Positions 1 through 7,854 of a DNA stretch of 13,475 nt are shown here, one piece after another. Numbering within the stretch: the stretch's first letter is position 1; the number at the start of each line of letters is the position of its first letter. The translations under genes and the position numbers were made by a program. The DNA is taken from the NCBI GenBank assembly GCA_018648945.1, contig JABGQJ010000146.1:1-13475 (forward strand), in the 5' to 3' direction. Source of the stretch: Victivallales bacterium. GTDB taxonomy: Bacteria > Verrucomicrobiota > Lentisphaeria > Oligosphaerales > Lenti-02. The notes beneath the pieces are model-generated. The model had not been told where the DNA came from and searched no databases. It was given only the letters and a program-made list of their open reading frames with translations.

Positions 1-1086
1 GAGATCCTCGCGGAACCGCCCGTCCGCCACCATCGCCGGCAGATCACGATGGGTCGCGGCGATGACCCTCACGTCTGCCTGAATGGTCTGGTCGCCGCCC
101 ACGCGTTCGAACTCCTTCTCCTGAAGCACGCGAAGGAGCTTGACCTGGGCGTCGAGCGAGAGCTCGGCGATCTCGTCCAGGAAGATCGTGCCGTGGCCTG
201 CACGTTCGAATCGTCCGCGCCGCGTCTGGACCGCGCCGGTGAATGCTCCCTTCTCATGTCCGAAGAGCTCCCCATCCAGCAAAGCCTCGGGAATCGCCCC
301 ACACTGCACGCGGATCATTGGCCCATCGCGTCGGGAGGAGGCGAGGTGGATGGCGTTGGCGATGACCTCCTTCCCCGTCCCTGTTTCACCCAGTAGGAGA
401 GCGGCGCATGCCTGCGGCGCGACCTGGCGCACCATCTCCATGACATGTTTCAGGCCGAAGTCGGCACCGATAACTTGGTTGCCCACCAGGGAGTCCATGT
501 CCCGCTGCATCGCCAGGTTGTCATCCCGCAGTTGATCCCGCAGCTGGCTCAGCTCGTGGTAGGTGCGGGCATTGCTCATGGCGATCGCGATGGGTTCCTT
601 GACCGCAGTGATCAGCTGGCCGTGTTCGGGGGCATAGCGGTCCGTGCCCCGGGCCGCCATGAGAAGCACCCCGAGCGCCTCTCCCTCGATACGCAACTGA
701 AGGACCATGACCGAACAAGTGGAGAGGCGACTAGCGAAGGTGCTGGGCATGCGTGCCAACGGGTGGTTCTCAGCAGGCCTGTTGAATATGTCGAGGGGAT
801 TCTGCTCGCCCATTTTGGCGACAACATACCGGTACATGGCATCATCCAAGGGTGCGTCTGGCAGGTCCCCTCCGTACTCCTTGAGTGCACCATCCACCGC
901 CACCTCCGCGACGGTCTGGATCGCCAGCTTGCGCAGATCTAGGTAGTACAACCCCATGCCGTCCAGCGGGACGAATCCTCTCAGGTACTCCATACAGCGA
1001 GACAGGGCCTTGCCAGGGGCGAGGTGCCCGGTAATCCGCAACGTGACTTCGCGGAAGAACTCGCCTGCAACTGGTGTCTTCATCAT
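1..1086 (-). CDS. GAF-domain sigma-54-dependent transcriptional activator (partial, C-terminus outside window)
   Basis: The reverse strand is open from 1086 to the left edge (362 codons). The N-terminal part (about residues 1-170) looks like a GAF sensory domain and begins with FFREVTLRI, an opening I recall from GAF-type sigma-54 activators. A linker helix (about 180-205) leads to the AAA+ ATPase. Visible there are Walker A GETGTGKE (residues 233-240), the sigma-54 contact loop GAFTGA (residues 280-285, bases 232-249), Walker [12 protein letters not shown], and [11 protein letters not shown]. The rest of the AAA+ module and the expected Fis-type DNA-binding helix-turn-helix lie off the window. 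Such proteins use ATP to open complexes of sigma-54 RNA polymerase. The frame stays open upstream to 1293, with other ATGs at 1083, 1125, 1134 and 1233. I chose 1086 because family similarity starts there; no start has a strong Shine-Dalgarno. The gene is divergent from the efflux operon, so it is the obvious regulator of it (inference). The GAF ligand is unknown. Confidence 0.93.
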   Translation of the reverse strand, partial: MMKTPVAGEFFREVTLRITGHLAPGKALSRCMEYLRGFVPLDGMGLYYLDLRKLAIQTVAEVAVDGALKEYGGDLPDAPLDDAMYRYVVAKMGEQNPLDIFNRPAENHPLARMPSTFASRLSTCSVMVLQLRIEGEALGVLLMAARGTDRYAPEHGQLITAVKEPIAIAMSNARTYHELSQLRDQLRDDNLAMQRDMDSLVGNQVIGADFGLKHVMEMVRQVAPQACAALLLGETGTGKEVIANAIHLASSRRDGPMIRVQCGAIPEALLDGELFGHEKGAFTGAVQTRRGRFERAGHGTIFLDEIAELSLDAQVKLLRVLQEKEFERVGGDQTIQADVRVIAATHRDLPAMVADGRFREDL

Positions 1087-1087
1087 C

Positions 1088-1143
1088 CCGCAATATGCGA
1101 CGGGGGCCGCAATATACAACAGCATTTCCGCCATATGTTGCGG
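1088..1143. promoter_or_regulatory. Triplicated YATRTTGCGG element, candidate activator binding sites (UAS)
   Basis: Three near-identical 10-mers lie in 56 bp. Two read on the minus strand, CATATTGCGG (1088-1097) and TATATTGCGG (1107-1116). One reads on the plus strand, TATGTTGCGG (1134-1143). The second and third form an inverted pair separated by 17 bp. Relative to the transcription start predicted from the -24/-12 element (about 1210), they sit at about -67 to -122, the usual range for enhancer sites of sigma-54 activators. They also lie just upstream of the chosen regulator start, so autoregulation is possible. The repeats are seen directly; the binding role is inferred. Confidence 0.5.
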
Positions 1144-1183
1144 CTTCTGATTGGTGGGCCTGCCATTCAGGGCACCAGTGGGT

Positions 1184-1199
1184 TGGCATGGGGTGTGCA
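1184..1199 (+). promoter_or_regulatory. Sigma-54 (-24/-12) promoter of the efflux operon
   Basis: TGGCATGGGGTGTGCA matches the sigma-54 consensus TGGCACRNNNNTTGCW at nearly every informative position. The exceptions are T for C at position 6 and G for T at position 12. The invariant GG (1185-1186) and GC (1197-1198) are separated by exactly 10 bases, as required. Predicted transcription start is about 1210, giving a leader of roughly 22 nt before the ATG at 1232. A sigma-54 activator gene encoded divergently next to it strongly supports the call. Confidence 0.8.
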
Positions 1200-1219
1200 A
1201 ACGGGGAGGCGACCCAAAC

Positions 1220-1223
1220 GGAG
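1220..1223 (+). promoter_or_regulatory. Ribosome binding site fixing the 1232 start
   Basis: GGAG is followed by 8 nt and then ATG at 1232. Together with the sigma-54 promoter predicted to start transcription near 1210, it rules out the upstream in-frame ATG at 1151, which would lie before the transcript begins. Confidence 0.6.
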
Positions 1224-1231
1224 ACACACCC

Positions 1232-1648
1232 ATGCAATGGCTTGAACTGGTACGAGTATGCGGATCCTGGGACGCCGAGACCGAAGAGCGTCTTCAGGAC
1301 AACCTGCCGCCGGAGCTTGAGAAACTGCGAGCCGATCCCCGGTGTTGCATCGCAGCTGCATTCCAGCATGCCGAGTTCCCCGGCGATTTCGCGGTTCTGG
1401 TAGTCTGGCGAGGCAGTGCGCGCCCCTGTCGCAGCATTGAGGTCGGCTCCCTTGCCAGCTACCTCAGCGCGTTCGGGATGGTCGATCATCTGCTCTGGGT
1501 CGGTTTTGCCGGCTGGTTCGGGGTTCTGGATGAGCGAGCTGCGGCAGCGCTGACCCTACAGGCCGACGAGTTGCCGTCCGGTCCCAGAGGGGGCGCGACG
1601 CCCCGGCCGCACAGAGATCCACGCCAACAGGAGAAAGCGAATGGTTGA
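1232..1648 (+). CDS. Small conserved-looking protein of unknown function, first gene of efflux operon
   Basis: 138 aa, no signal peptide and no clear membrane segment, so probably cytoplasmic. It starts [10 protein letters not shown] short acidic/Leu-rich helical stretch follows (residues 16-34), then a hydrophobic strand DFAVLVVWR (52-60) and a segment [18 protein letters not shown] (73-90). The pattern 'EW.E.I.LR ... S.LG..LA..L..FG.V.H..W' resembles, from memory, small uncharacterised proteins encoded beside sigma-54-regulated efflux genes. This is a weak family assignment. The C-terminal 25 or so residues are low complexity and probably disordered. Its last bases overlap the adaptor start by 8 nt, so the two are likely translationally coupled. 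A signal-binding, dimeric alpha/beta or pump-accessory role is possible, but no function can be assigned. Confidence 0.72.
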   Translation: MQWLELVRVCGSWDAETEERLQDNLPPELEKLRADPRCCIAAAFQHAEFPGDFAVLVVWRGSARPCRSIEVGSLASYLSAFGMVDHLLWVGFAGWFGVLDERAAAALTLQADELPSGPRGGATPRPHRDPRQQEKANG

Positions 1649-3134
1649 ATCCACGAACGAAACGGAGAGAGCAGAGCGCGCGCCCCGGGCGCGACTTGGT
1701 GGAGTTCTTCAGGCAATCGTCCTGGCTGCGCTCATCGCGACCGGCTGGTTTCTGCGTGGCCTGATGCCTGCCCGAGGGCCATCCGGCGGCCCGATGCCTG
1801 GCTCGGGCGCGCCCCACAGACTGCCCACGGTTGTGGCGGCACACGTTGATGAAGGGCCGGCGGAAGCCCCCAGAGAGCATGTGGGACACGTCGAGGCGAT
1901 GCGGAATTTGGGGGTATGCGCCCAGGTCCCCGGCACTCTCGATGCCGTGCATTTCTCGGCAGGAAGCCTGATCGAGGCCGGTGCCCTGCTTTTCACGATC
2001 TGTCGCGACCAGTATGCAGCTCGCGTGGCCTTGGCCGAAGCGGGAATGCTGCAGGCGAGGACGGGGCTTGCGGCCGCCCAAGCCGCTCACTCGGTGGCCG
2101 AGGCGGACCTGGTCGCAACGGCGGCCGACCTGGACGGTTCCAAAGCCAATCTCACAGCTGCCAGTGCAGGGCTGGAAGCCGCCAAGGCGGGAAGGGAATC
2201 CGCAGATGCCAATCTCGACCGGGCCAGGAAATTCCTCAAACGGGTTCAGGATGCCGATGAACGTAGCATCTCGCAGGCTGATCTGGATGCCGCGCTGAAT
2301 GACTTCCTGCAATGCCAAGCTGGCGTTGCTCGCAGCAAGGCCCAGGTGGCGCAGGCCGCGTCCGGGACGATCCAGGCCCAGGCTGGCATCCGGCAAGTCG
2401 AAGGACGGCTGGCCCAGTCTCGCGCCCGTCTGGTTCACGCAGAGACGGGAATCGACCAGGCCCAGGCCGCCATCGAGCAGGCAACCGCAACCCTGCGTCT
2501 GGCCCGGATTGATCTGGGATACACGGAAATCCGCTCTCCCATTGCCGGCCGCGTCGGCAAGGCGCTGGTCACGAAGGGCAACCTGGTGGGGCCAAGCACG
2601 GGCCCGCTTGCCCAGATCGTGCAGACCGATCCGGTGCGCGTCACCTTTGCCATGACCGACAGGGCATATCTGGACATGCTCCAGATTCCGGGGGCCGAAC
2701 AGCACCTGGAGATCTGCCTGCGCCTCCCCAGCGGCACGCTCTATTCAGAGCCAGGCGTGTGGGACCACGCAAACAACGAGATGGACCCGCAGACGGCAAA
2801 CCTGGCCATCCGTCTGTGCTTCGGCAACCCCGACGGGCTCCTTATTCCACACAGCTACGTGACTGTCCTGCTGCGGAATCGAGATTCCCCGCGCGCCCCG
2901 CAGGTTCCAGTGGAAGCGGTCGTGGCCGATGAGTCTGGGCACTGCGTGTTCGTCGTGGACGCGTCCGATACTGTGGAACAGCGGCGCGTGGTACTCGGGG
3001 ATGTGCTCAGGAACCAGCAGTGCATTCGCAGCGGCGTAGTGGTCGGCGAGCGCGTGGTTGTCGGCGGGCTCCAGAACGTGAGTCCGGGGCAGAAGGTCCT
3101 GGTCTCCGAGTCCAGCTACGACGGAGGGGCATAG
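1641..3134 (+). CDS. RND efflux periplasmic adaptor (membrane fusion protein, HlyD/AcrA type)
   Basis: 497 aa. The adaptor bridges the inner-membrane RND pump and the outer-membrane channel. An N-terminal uncleaved anchor (about residues 21-42) follows a charged cytoplasmic stretch; there is no lipobox Cys, unlike AcrA. The first lipoyl half is around VPGTLDAVHFSAGSLIEAGA (97-116) and the second around YTEIRSPIAGRVGKALVTKG (294-313). Between them an Ala/Gln/Glu-rich alpha-helical hairpin spans about 125-288. That is clearly longer than the roughly 75-residue hairpin of AcrA and explains the large total size (AcrA is about 400 aa). Beta-barrel and membrane-proximal domains follow (about 330-490, including PVRVTFAMTD and QVPVEAVV). 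AGGAG lies 7 nt before the ATG. The gene overlaps the upstream gene by 8 nt and ends 3 nt before the pump gene. The long hairpin suggests a deep reach toward the OMF. Confidence 0.93.
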   Translation: MVESTNETERAERAPRARLGGVLQAIVLAALIATGWFLRGLMPARGPSGGPMPGSGAPHRLPTVVAAHVDEGPAEAPREHVGHVEAMRNLGVCAQVPGTLDAVHFSAGSLIEAGALLFTICRDQYAARVALAEAGMLQARTGLAAAQAAHSVAEADLVATAADLDGSKANLTAASAGLEAAKAGRESADANLDRARKFLKRVQDADERSISQADLDAALNDFLQCQAGVARSKAQVAQAASGTIQAQAGIRQVEGRLAQSRARLVHAETGIDQAQAAIEQATATLRLARIDLGYTEIRSPIAGRVGKALVTKGNLVGPSTGPLAQIVQTDPVRVTFAMTDRAYLDMLQIPGAEQHLEICLRLPSGTLYSEPGVWDHANNEMDPQTANLAIRLCFGNPDGLLIPHSYVTVLLRNRDSPRAPQVPVEAVVADESGHCVFVVDASDTVEQRRVVLGDVLRNQQCIRSGVVVGERVVVGGLQNVSPGQKVLVSESSYDGGA

Positions 3135-3137
3135 GCG

Positions 3138-6100
3138 ATGCTCGCACGCTTCTTCATCAAACGTCCTCGGTTCGCGGTCGTGATCTCCATCGTGCTGTCC
3201 CTGGCCGGTGTATGGGCCATGATGGCACTGCCCGTCGCCCAGTATCCGGAGGTGACTCCACCCCAGGTGAAGGTCTCCACGCTGTACCCGGGGGCCAGCA
3301 GCAGCGTGCTGGCGAACACCGTGGCGGCCCCGCTCGAGGAGGAGATCAATGGGGTGGACGGCATGCTCTACATGTCCTCGAAGAGCGACGACACCGGGAA
3401 CTACGAGCTGACCATCACCTTCGAGGTGGGTACGGATCGTGACATTGCCCAAGTCAACGTACAGAACCGCATCCAGCAGGCCCGGGCCCGACTGCCGGCC
3501 GAAGTGATCCGCGAAGGGATCTCGGTCACCTCGGAATCCGCCTCCATGCTGGGGGCGTTGGCCTTCCTTTCGCCGGAGGGCAGCCACGACCGCGTCTTCA
3601 TTGCCAACTACCTGCACACTCACGTCAAGAATGCCCTGAAGCGCATCCCCGGCATCGGTGCCGCAACCGTGCTTGGCCCCGAGTTCAGCATGCGGGTCTG
3701 GCTGGACTCCGACCGCATGAACGCGGTGGGGCTGACGCCGAACGACGTGGCCAACGCCATCCAGAGCCAGAACCTGGAGGCGTCCCTCGGCACCGTCGGC
3801 GGCGCCCCCGATGGCGGTGAAGGGAGGATGATGACCTTCCCGCTCCAGGCCCAGGGACGCCTCAACGACCCCGACGCCTTCAAAGACCTGGTCGTGCGCA
3901 GCGCCCAGGAGGGAGGGTTGGTCCACCTCAAGGACATCGCCCGGGTAGTGATGGGTGGCGACCTCTACAGCATCGAGAGCACCTACAACGGGGTTCCGGC
4001 GGTCTGCATCCAGCTGAACCAGACCCCGAGGACCAATGCCATCAATGCCATGGAGGCCGTCAGCGCCGAGCTGGCGCGCCTGAGCGAAGCCTATCCCGAC
4101 GACTTCGAGGGGTTTGTGAGCTGGGACGTCACCACGTTCGTCCGCGTCAGCGTCAAGGAGGTGGCCACGACCCTGTTTCTGACGTTCCTTCTGGTGGTGC
4201 TGGTCTGTTATGTGTTCCTGCAGGACTGGCGGGCAACCCTCATCCCTGCCGCCGCGATCCCGGTTTCGCTGCTGGCGACCTTCATCGTGCTGGCCGCCTT
4301 TGGCTACAGCATCAACCTGCTGACGCTCTTTGCCTTGGTTCTGGTGATCGGGACCGTGGTGGACAACGCGATCATGGTGGTCGAACGGGTGATCCACATC
4401 ATGGAATCCGAGGGGTTGGACCACAGGGCCGCCGCCGCCAAGGCCATGGGCGACATCAGCGGGGCGATGGTTGCCTCCACCCTGGTTCTTCTCGCGATCT
4501 TCGTGCCGATCGCGTTCGTGGGCGGGATGAGCGGCCGAATCTACCGCCAGTTCGCCGTCTCCTGCTCGGCGGCAGTGATCTTCTCGCTGTTGGTTGCTCT
4601 GACCCTCAGTCCGGCTCTGTGCGCGACGTTGCTCCGGGTCCCGAGGCCGGTCAAGCGGGGACCGCTCGCCTGGTTCAACAAGATCCTGGCTCGGACGCGT
4701 CGCAGCTACGTCGCAGTCTCGGTGTGGGTTGCCAGGAGAACGGCCGTCACTGTGGTCTGTGTGCTCCTGGTGGGAGGCATGGTCTGGTTGCTGTTCTCGG
4801 CTACGCCGACCGCGTTCATCCCGGATGAGGACCAGGGAGTGATCTTCGCGAATATCCAGTTGCCCGAGGGTGCCGCCCTGGAACGCACTCGCACGTTGCT
4901 GGAGCGCGTCAGCCCCTGGGTGCGGGAGACCCCCGGGGTGAAGGCAGTGATGAACGTGGCCGGGTTCAGCCTGATCGGTGGCCGCGGCGAGAACTCCGCA
5001 CTCATGATCATCGATCTCAAGCACTGGGACAAACGTCCCAGCCGCGACCAGAGCACTGCCGCCATCATGGTGGCCTTGCGTGCCCGATTGGCCACGGTGC
5101 CGGAGGCGGACATCAACCTGTTCGTGCCGCCGGCCATCATGGGAATGGGGGCCAATGGGGGACAAGACATGCGGGTGCAGGCGTTTGCCAACGCGGATCC
5201 CCTGAAGTTGGAGGCCGCCACGGGCAAGCTGCTGGCCCGACTCAACCAGACCCCGGAGCTGATGTTCGCCTTCAGCACCTACACGGCCCGGACGCCCCGG
5301 CTGCACCTGGATATCGACCGCGAGAAGGCGCAGGCTCTCCACGTCCCGGTCGCCAACATCTTTGGCACGCTCCAGACGTACCTGGGCAAGCGATATGTGA
5401 ATGACATCAGCATCGGCAGCCAAGTCAAGCAGGTGCTCATCCGAGCCGATGCCAAATACCGCGGGGACATCGAGGATGTGAAGCGCCTCTACGTGAAAAG
5501 CATGACGGGGGCCATGGTCCCCCTGGCCGCCCTGGTTACCATCCGCACCGCCCTTGCACCGCGCACGCTGGACCGGCACAACTTGTTCCCCAGCGCCCAG
5601 ATCACGGCTCTCAACGCCCCCATGGTCAGTTCCGGCCAGGCCGTGGCCGCCATGGAACGGGTGGCGAAGGAGGTGCTTCCCAAGGGCTACGGGTTCGACT
5701 GGGCAGGGATGAGCTACCAGGAGAAGAGGACCAGCAACCAGACCACTGGTCTGATTCTGATGGCCCTGGTCTTCGGGTACCTGTTCCTGGTGGCCCAGTA
5801 CGAGAGCTGGACCATCCCGATCCCCGTGGTCCTGTCCCTGAGCGTGGCGATCCTGGGGGCGTTGCTGGGCCTGTCGGTCTGCGGCCTGCCGCTGGGCACC
5901 TACGCGCAGTTGGGGGCGATCATGCTGGTGGGCATCGCCAGCAAGAACGCGATCCTCATCATCGAGTTTGCCAAGCAACAGCGCGAGGCAGGCTGCGGGA
6001 TCATCGCTTCGGCCTCGACCGGAGCAAGCGAGCGCTTCCGGGCCGTGCTGATGACCGCGTTCACTTTCATCCTCGGCACTCTGCCCATGGTGTTTGCCAC

Positions 6101-7826
6101 TGGCGCGGGTGCCAATAGCCGGCGTGCCATCGGCACCACCGTGTTCTCGGGCATGCTCGCGGCGACCATGTTCGGGATCGTTCTCATCCCGGCGTTGTAC
6201 GTGCTGTTCCAGCAGCTTCGCGAGGGGATCAAGGCCAGGACCGGGTTCGGGGGCATCCCAGCCACCAGGATGGCGACGCCCCTCCTCCTTGTCGTGCTGG
6301 CGGCAGTCATGACAGGCTGTCTGTCAGTCGGCCCCGACCACCAGTCGCTCGCTCTGCCCGAGCCGGACTATACCGACCTGCTCGGGCGATCAGGACAGCC
6401 GAGCGTGGTCACGGCCGAGTTGCTGGCCAACTGGTGGGAGAGCTTCCAAGACCCCACTCTCACCCGACTCGTTGGCGCGGCGTTGGCGAACTCGCCGGAC
6501 CTAAAGGAGGCCAGGGCCAGAGTCAGGGCCGCGCAGGCGCGGCTGGGGGGCAGTCGCGCCCGTCTCCTGCCATGGGCGGACAGCGGCGTGCGCCACAGCT
6601 ATGGCGTGGCGAACTCCGAGAGTGCTCTGGGGATATCGACCCAAGAGAGTGATTTCTTCCATGTTGGTTTCGACGCATTCTGGGAACTCGACGTGTTCGG
6701 GGGCACCCGCCGCGCCGTCGAGGCGGCCACCAACGATGTGCGGATGCAGGAAGCGCTTTCGCAGGCGGTATGGGTGTCGCTGGCGGGAGCGGTGGCCAGC
6801 ACCTACGTCGAGCTTCGCGTATACCAGCGGAGATTGGCGGTGACCGAGAGCAACCTGCATGCCCAAGCGCAGACGTTCGACCTGCTCAGATCGCGCCACC
6901 GAACGGGTTTGGTGGACGAACTGGCTGTGGAGCAGGCGCGGTACAATCTGGAGCGGACACGTGCCTCGATCCCGGGCCTCCGCAGCAGGATCGAGGCAGC
7001 GATGAACGGCTTGGCGGTTCTCGCCGGTCAACTGCCTGGTACGCTGCACAAGGGCTTGCACGAGGCGACTCCGCTTCCCGCAGTGCCTTTTGGCTCGCTC
7101 ACCCGGATTCCGGCCGATAGACTGCGGCGGCGCCCCGATGTGCGTCAGGCAGAGTATGCCGTCGCTGCGCAGACTGCCCGGATCGGCCAGGCGACTGCGG
7201 AGCTCTACCCCAAGTTTGCCTTGGTCGGCTCCATTGGCTATGAAGCCCTGCACGCGTCCGACCTCTCAGCTCCCCAGAGCCGCGTCTCGGGAATCGGTCC
7301 GTCTGTTTCGTGGCCCATCTTCCATGCTGGCGCAATTCGCAGCAACATCCGCGTCCAGACGGCGCGCCAGGAGGAGATGCTGGCGCGCTACGAGAAGACA
7401 GTGCTCCGTGCCGTCGGTGAGGTCCGCGATGCCCTGAAGAGCTTCGCGGAAGAGCAACATGCCCAAGCCGCCTTGGCGAAGGCGTGTCGCGCTGCCTCCG
7501 CAGCGGACGAGATATCCCGGGACCGATACGCCAACGGACTGGTGGATTTCAGCAACGTCCTGGATGCGCAGCGAGCGCGTCTGCAACTGGAGGAGCAACT
7601 GGTTGTGAGCGAGGGACTGATCTTCATCAACCTAATCCGCCTGTACAAGGCCCTCGGCGGCGGTTGGGAAGCCGCGATTCTCGCCTCCTCCGAGTCGTCG
7701 GAACGGTTGTCGTTGGTCGCGGCGAGTCCCGACGGCGGAGAGGAAGCAGGGCGCCCCATTCGAGACCAGGCCAGACCAGGGGAGGGAACGGCAGGCAGAC
7801 CGATCCCTCCCGGAACCCAACCGTGA
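3138..7826 (+). CDS. Fused RND (HAE1) efflux permease - NodT-type outer membrane factor
   Basis: 1562 aa in one frame with no stop. Residues 1-1040 are a full AcrB-like proton-driven drug exporter. TM1 is near the start (MLARFFIKRPRFAVVISIVL). The first periplasmic porter/docking loop runs to about 335, TM2-6 lie at about 338-495, TM7 at about 536-554, a second periplasmic loop follows, and TM8-12 span about 870-1030. Proton-relay residues are D409, K936 and T973, with R966/R968. The second TM4 acid of AcrB (D408) is Asn here (N410). From Met1045 a second signal sequence with lipobox (VMTGC, Cys1061) starts a NodT/TolC-like channel of about 518 aa. It has SVGPDH after the Cys, then two OEP repeats (about 1110-1310 and 1330-1520), and ends in a Pro/Gly-rich tail. 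A Shine-Dalgarno-like GGAGGGG precedes the start at 3138. Permeases and OMFs are normally separate genes. The fusion is discussed in the findings. Substrate is unknown. Confidence 0.92.
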   Translation: MLARFFIKRPRFAVVISIVLSLAGVWAMMALPVAQYPEVTPPQVKVSTLYPGASSSVLANTVAAPLEEEINGVDGMLYMSSKSDDTGNYELTITFEVGTDRDIAQVNVQNRIQQARARLPAEVIREGISVTSESASMLGALAFLSPEGSHDRVFIANYLHTHVKNALKRIPGIGAATVLGPEFSMRVWLDSDRMNAVGLTPNDVANAIQSQNLEASLGTVGGAPDGGEGRMMTFPLQAQGRLNDPDAFKDLVVRSAQEGGLVHLKDIARVVMGGDLYSIESTYNGVPAVCIQLNQTPRTNAINAMEAVSAELARLSEAYPDDFEGFVSWDVTTFVRVSVKEVATTLFLTFLLVVLVCYVFLQDWRATLIPAAAIPVSLLATFIVLAAFGYSINLLTLFALVLVIGTVVDNAIMVVERVIHIMESEGLDHRAAAAKAMGDISGAMVASTLVLLAIFVPIAFVGGMSGRIYRQFAVSCSAAVIFSLLVALTLSPALCATLLRVPRPVKRGPLAWFNKILARTRRSYVAVSVWVARRTAVTVVCVLLVGGMVWLLFSATPTAFIPDEDQGVIFANIQLPEGAALERTRTLLERVSPWVRETPGVKAVMNVAGFSLIGGRGENSALMIIDLKHWDKRPSRDQSTAAIMVALRARLATVPEADINLFVPPAIMGMGANGGQDMRVQAFANADPLKLEAATGKLLARLNQTPELMFAFSTYTARTPRLHLDIDREKAQALHVPVANIFGTLQTYLGKRYVNDISIGSQVKQVLIRADAKYRGDIEDVKRLYVKSMTGAMVPLAALVTIRTALAPRTLDRHNLFPSAQITALNAPMVSSGQAVAAMERVAKEVLPKGYGFDWAGMSYQEKRTSNQTTGLILMALVFGYLFLVAQYESWTIPIPVVLSLSVAILGALLGLSVCGLPLGTYAQLGAIMLVGIASKNAILIIEFAKQQREAGCGIIASASTGASERFRAVLMTAFTFILGTLPMVFATGAGANSRRAIGTTVFSGMLAATMFGIVLIPALYVLFQQLREGIKARTGFGGIPATRMATPLLLVVLAAVMTGCLSVGPDHQSLALPEPDYTDLLGRSGQPSVVTAELLANWWESFQDPTLTRLVGAALANSPDLKEARARVRAAQARLGGSRARLLPWADSGVRHSYGVANSESALGISTQESDFFHVGFDAFWELDVFGGTRRAVEAATNDVRMQEALSQAVWVSLAGAVASTYVELRVYQRRLAVTESNLHAQAQTFDLLRSRHRTGLVDELAVEQARYNLERTRASIPGLRSRIEAAMNGLAVLAGQLPGTLHKGLHEATPLPAVPFGSLTRIPADRLRRRPDVRQAEYAVAAQTARIGQATAELYPKFALVGSIGYEALHASDLSAPQSRVSGIGPSVSWPIFHAGAIRSNIRVQTARQEEMLARYEKTVLRAVGEVRDALKSFAEEQHAQAALAKACRAASAADEISRDRYANGLVDFSNVLDAQRARLQLEEQLVVSEGLIFINLIRLYKALGGGWEAAILASSESSERLSLVAASPDGGEEAGRPIRDQARPGEGTAGRPIPPGTQP
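6228..6320 (+). other. Permease/OMF junction: linker plus internal signal peptide and lipobox
   Basis: This stretch covers residues 1031-1061 of the fusion protein. A short basic linker (with REGIKARTGFGG) follows TM12, which should end in the cytoplasm. Then Met1045 (ATG at 6270) opens a classic lipoprotein signal: hydrophobic TPLLLVVLAAV and lipobox M-T-G-C with Cys1061 (codon 6318-6320). Residue +2 is Leu, not Asp, so a freed lipoprotein would be predicted to go to the outer membrane. No strong Shine-Dalgarno lies 5-10 nt before the ATG at 6270 (GGGGG at 6249-6253 is too far), so independent initiation would be weak. No stop codon occurs in the other two forward frames between about 6190 and 6310, so no simple overlapping-gene arrangement is visible. 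Confidence 0.75.
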
Positions 7827-7854
7827 GTGAACTAAAGCAAAAGAGGAACACGCC

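Noticed and set aside
1151..1231. Longer start (ATG 1151) for the first operon gene
   Set aside because: It lies upstream of the predicted sigma-54 transcription start and spans the promoter; ATG 1232 has a proper GGAG.
842..1489. 215-codon minus-strand frame across the divergent intergenic region
   Set aside because: It overlaps the GAF coding region in another frame, the sigma-54 promoter and the small gene. The product has no recognisable features.
1464..2705. 413-codon antisense frame over the adaptor gene
   Set aside because: Shadow of the adaptor's coding bias; no motif, and it crosses the clear adaptor and small-protein genes.
2745..5978. 1077-codon open frame antisense to the permease
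   Set aside because: Its product is His/Gln/Gly/Asp-rich and low in hydrophobic order, with no domain. It mirrors the strong third-position GC bias of the permease gene on the other strand.
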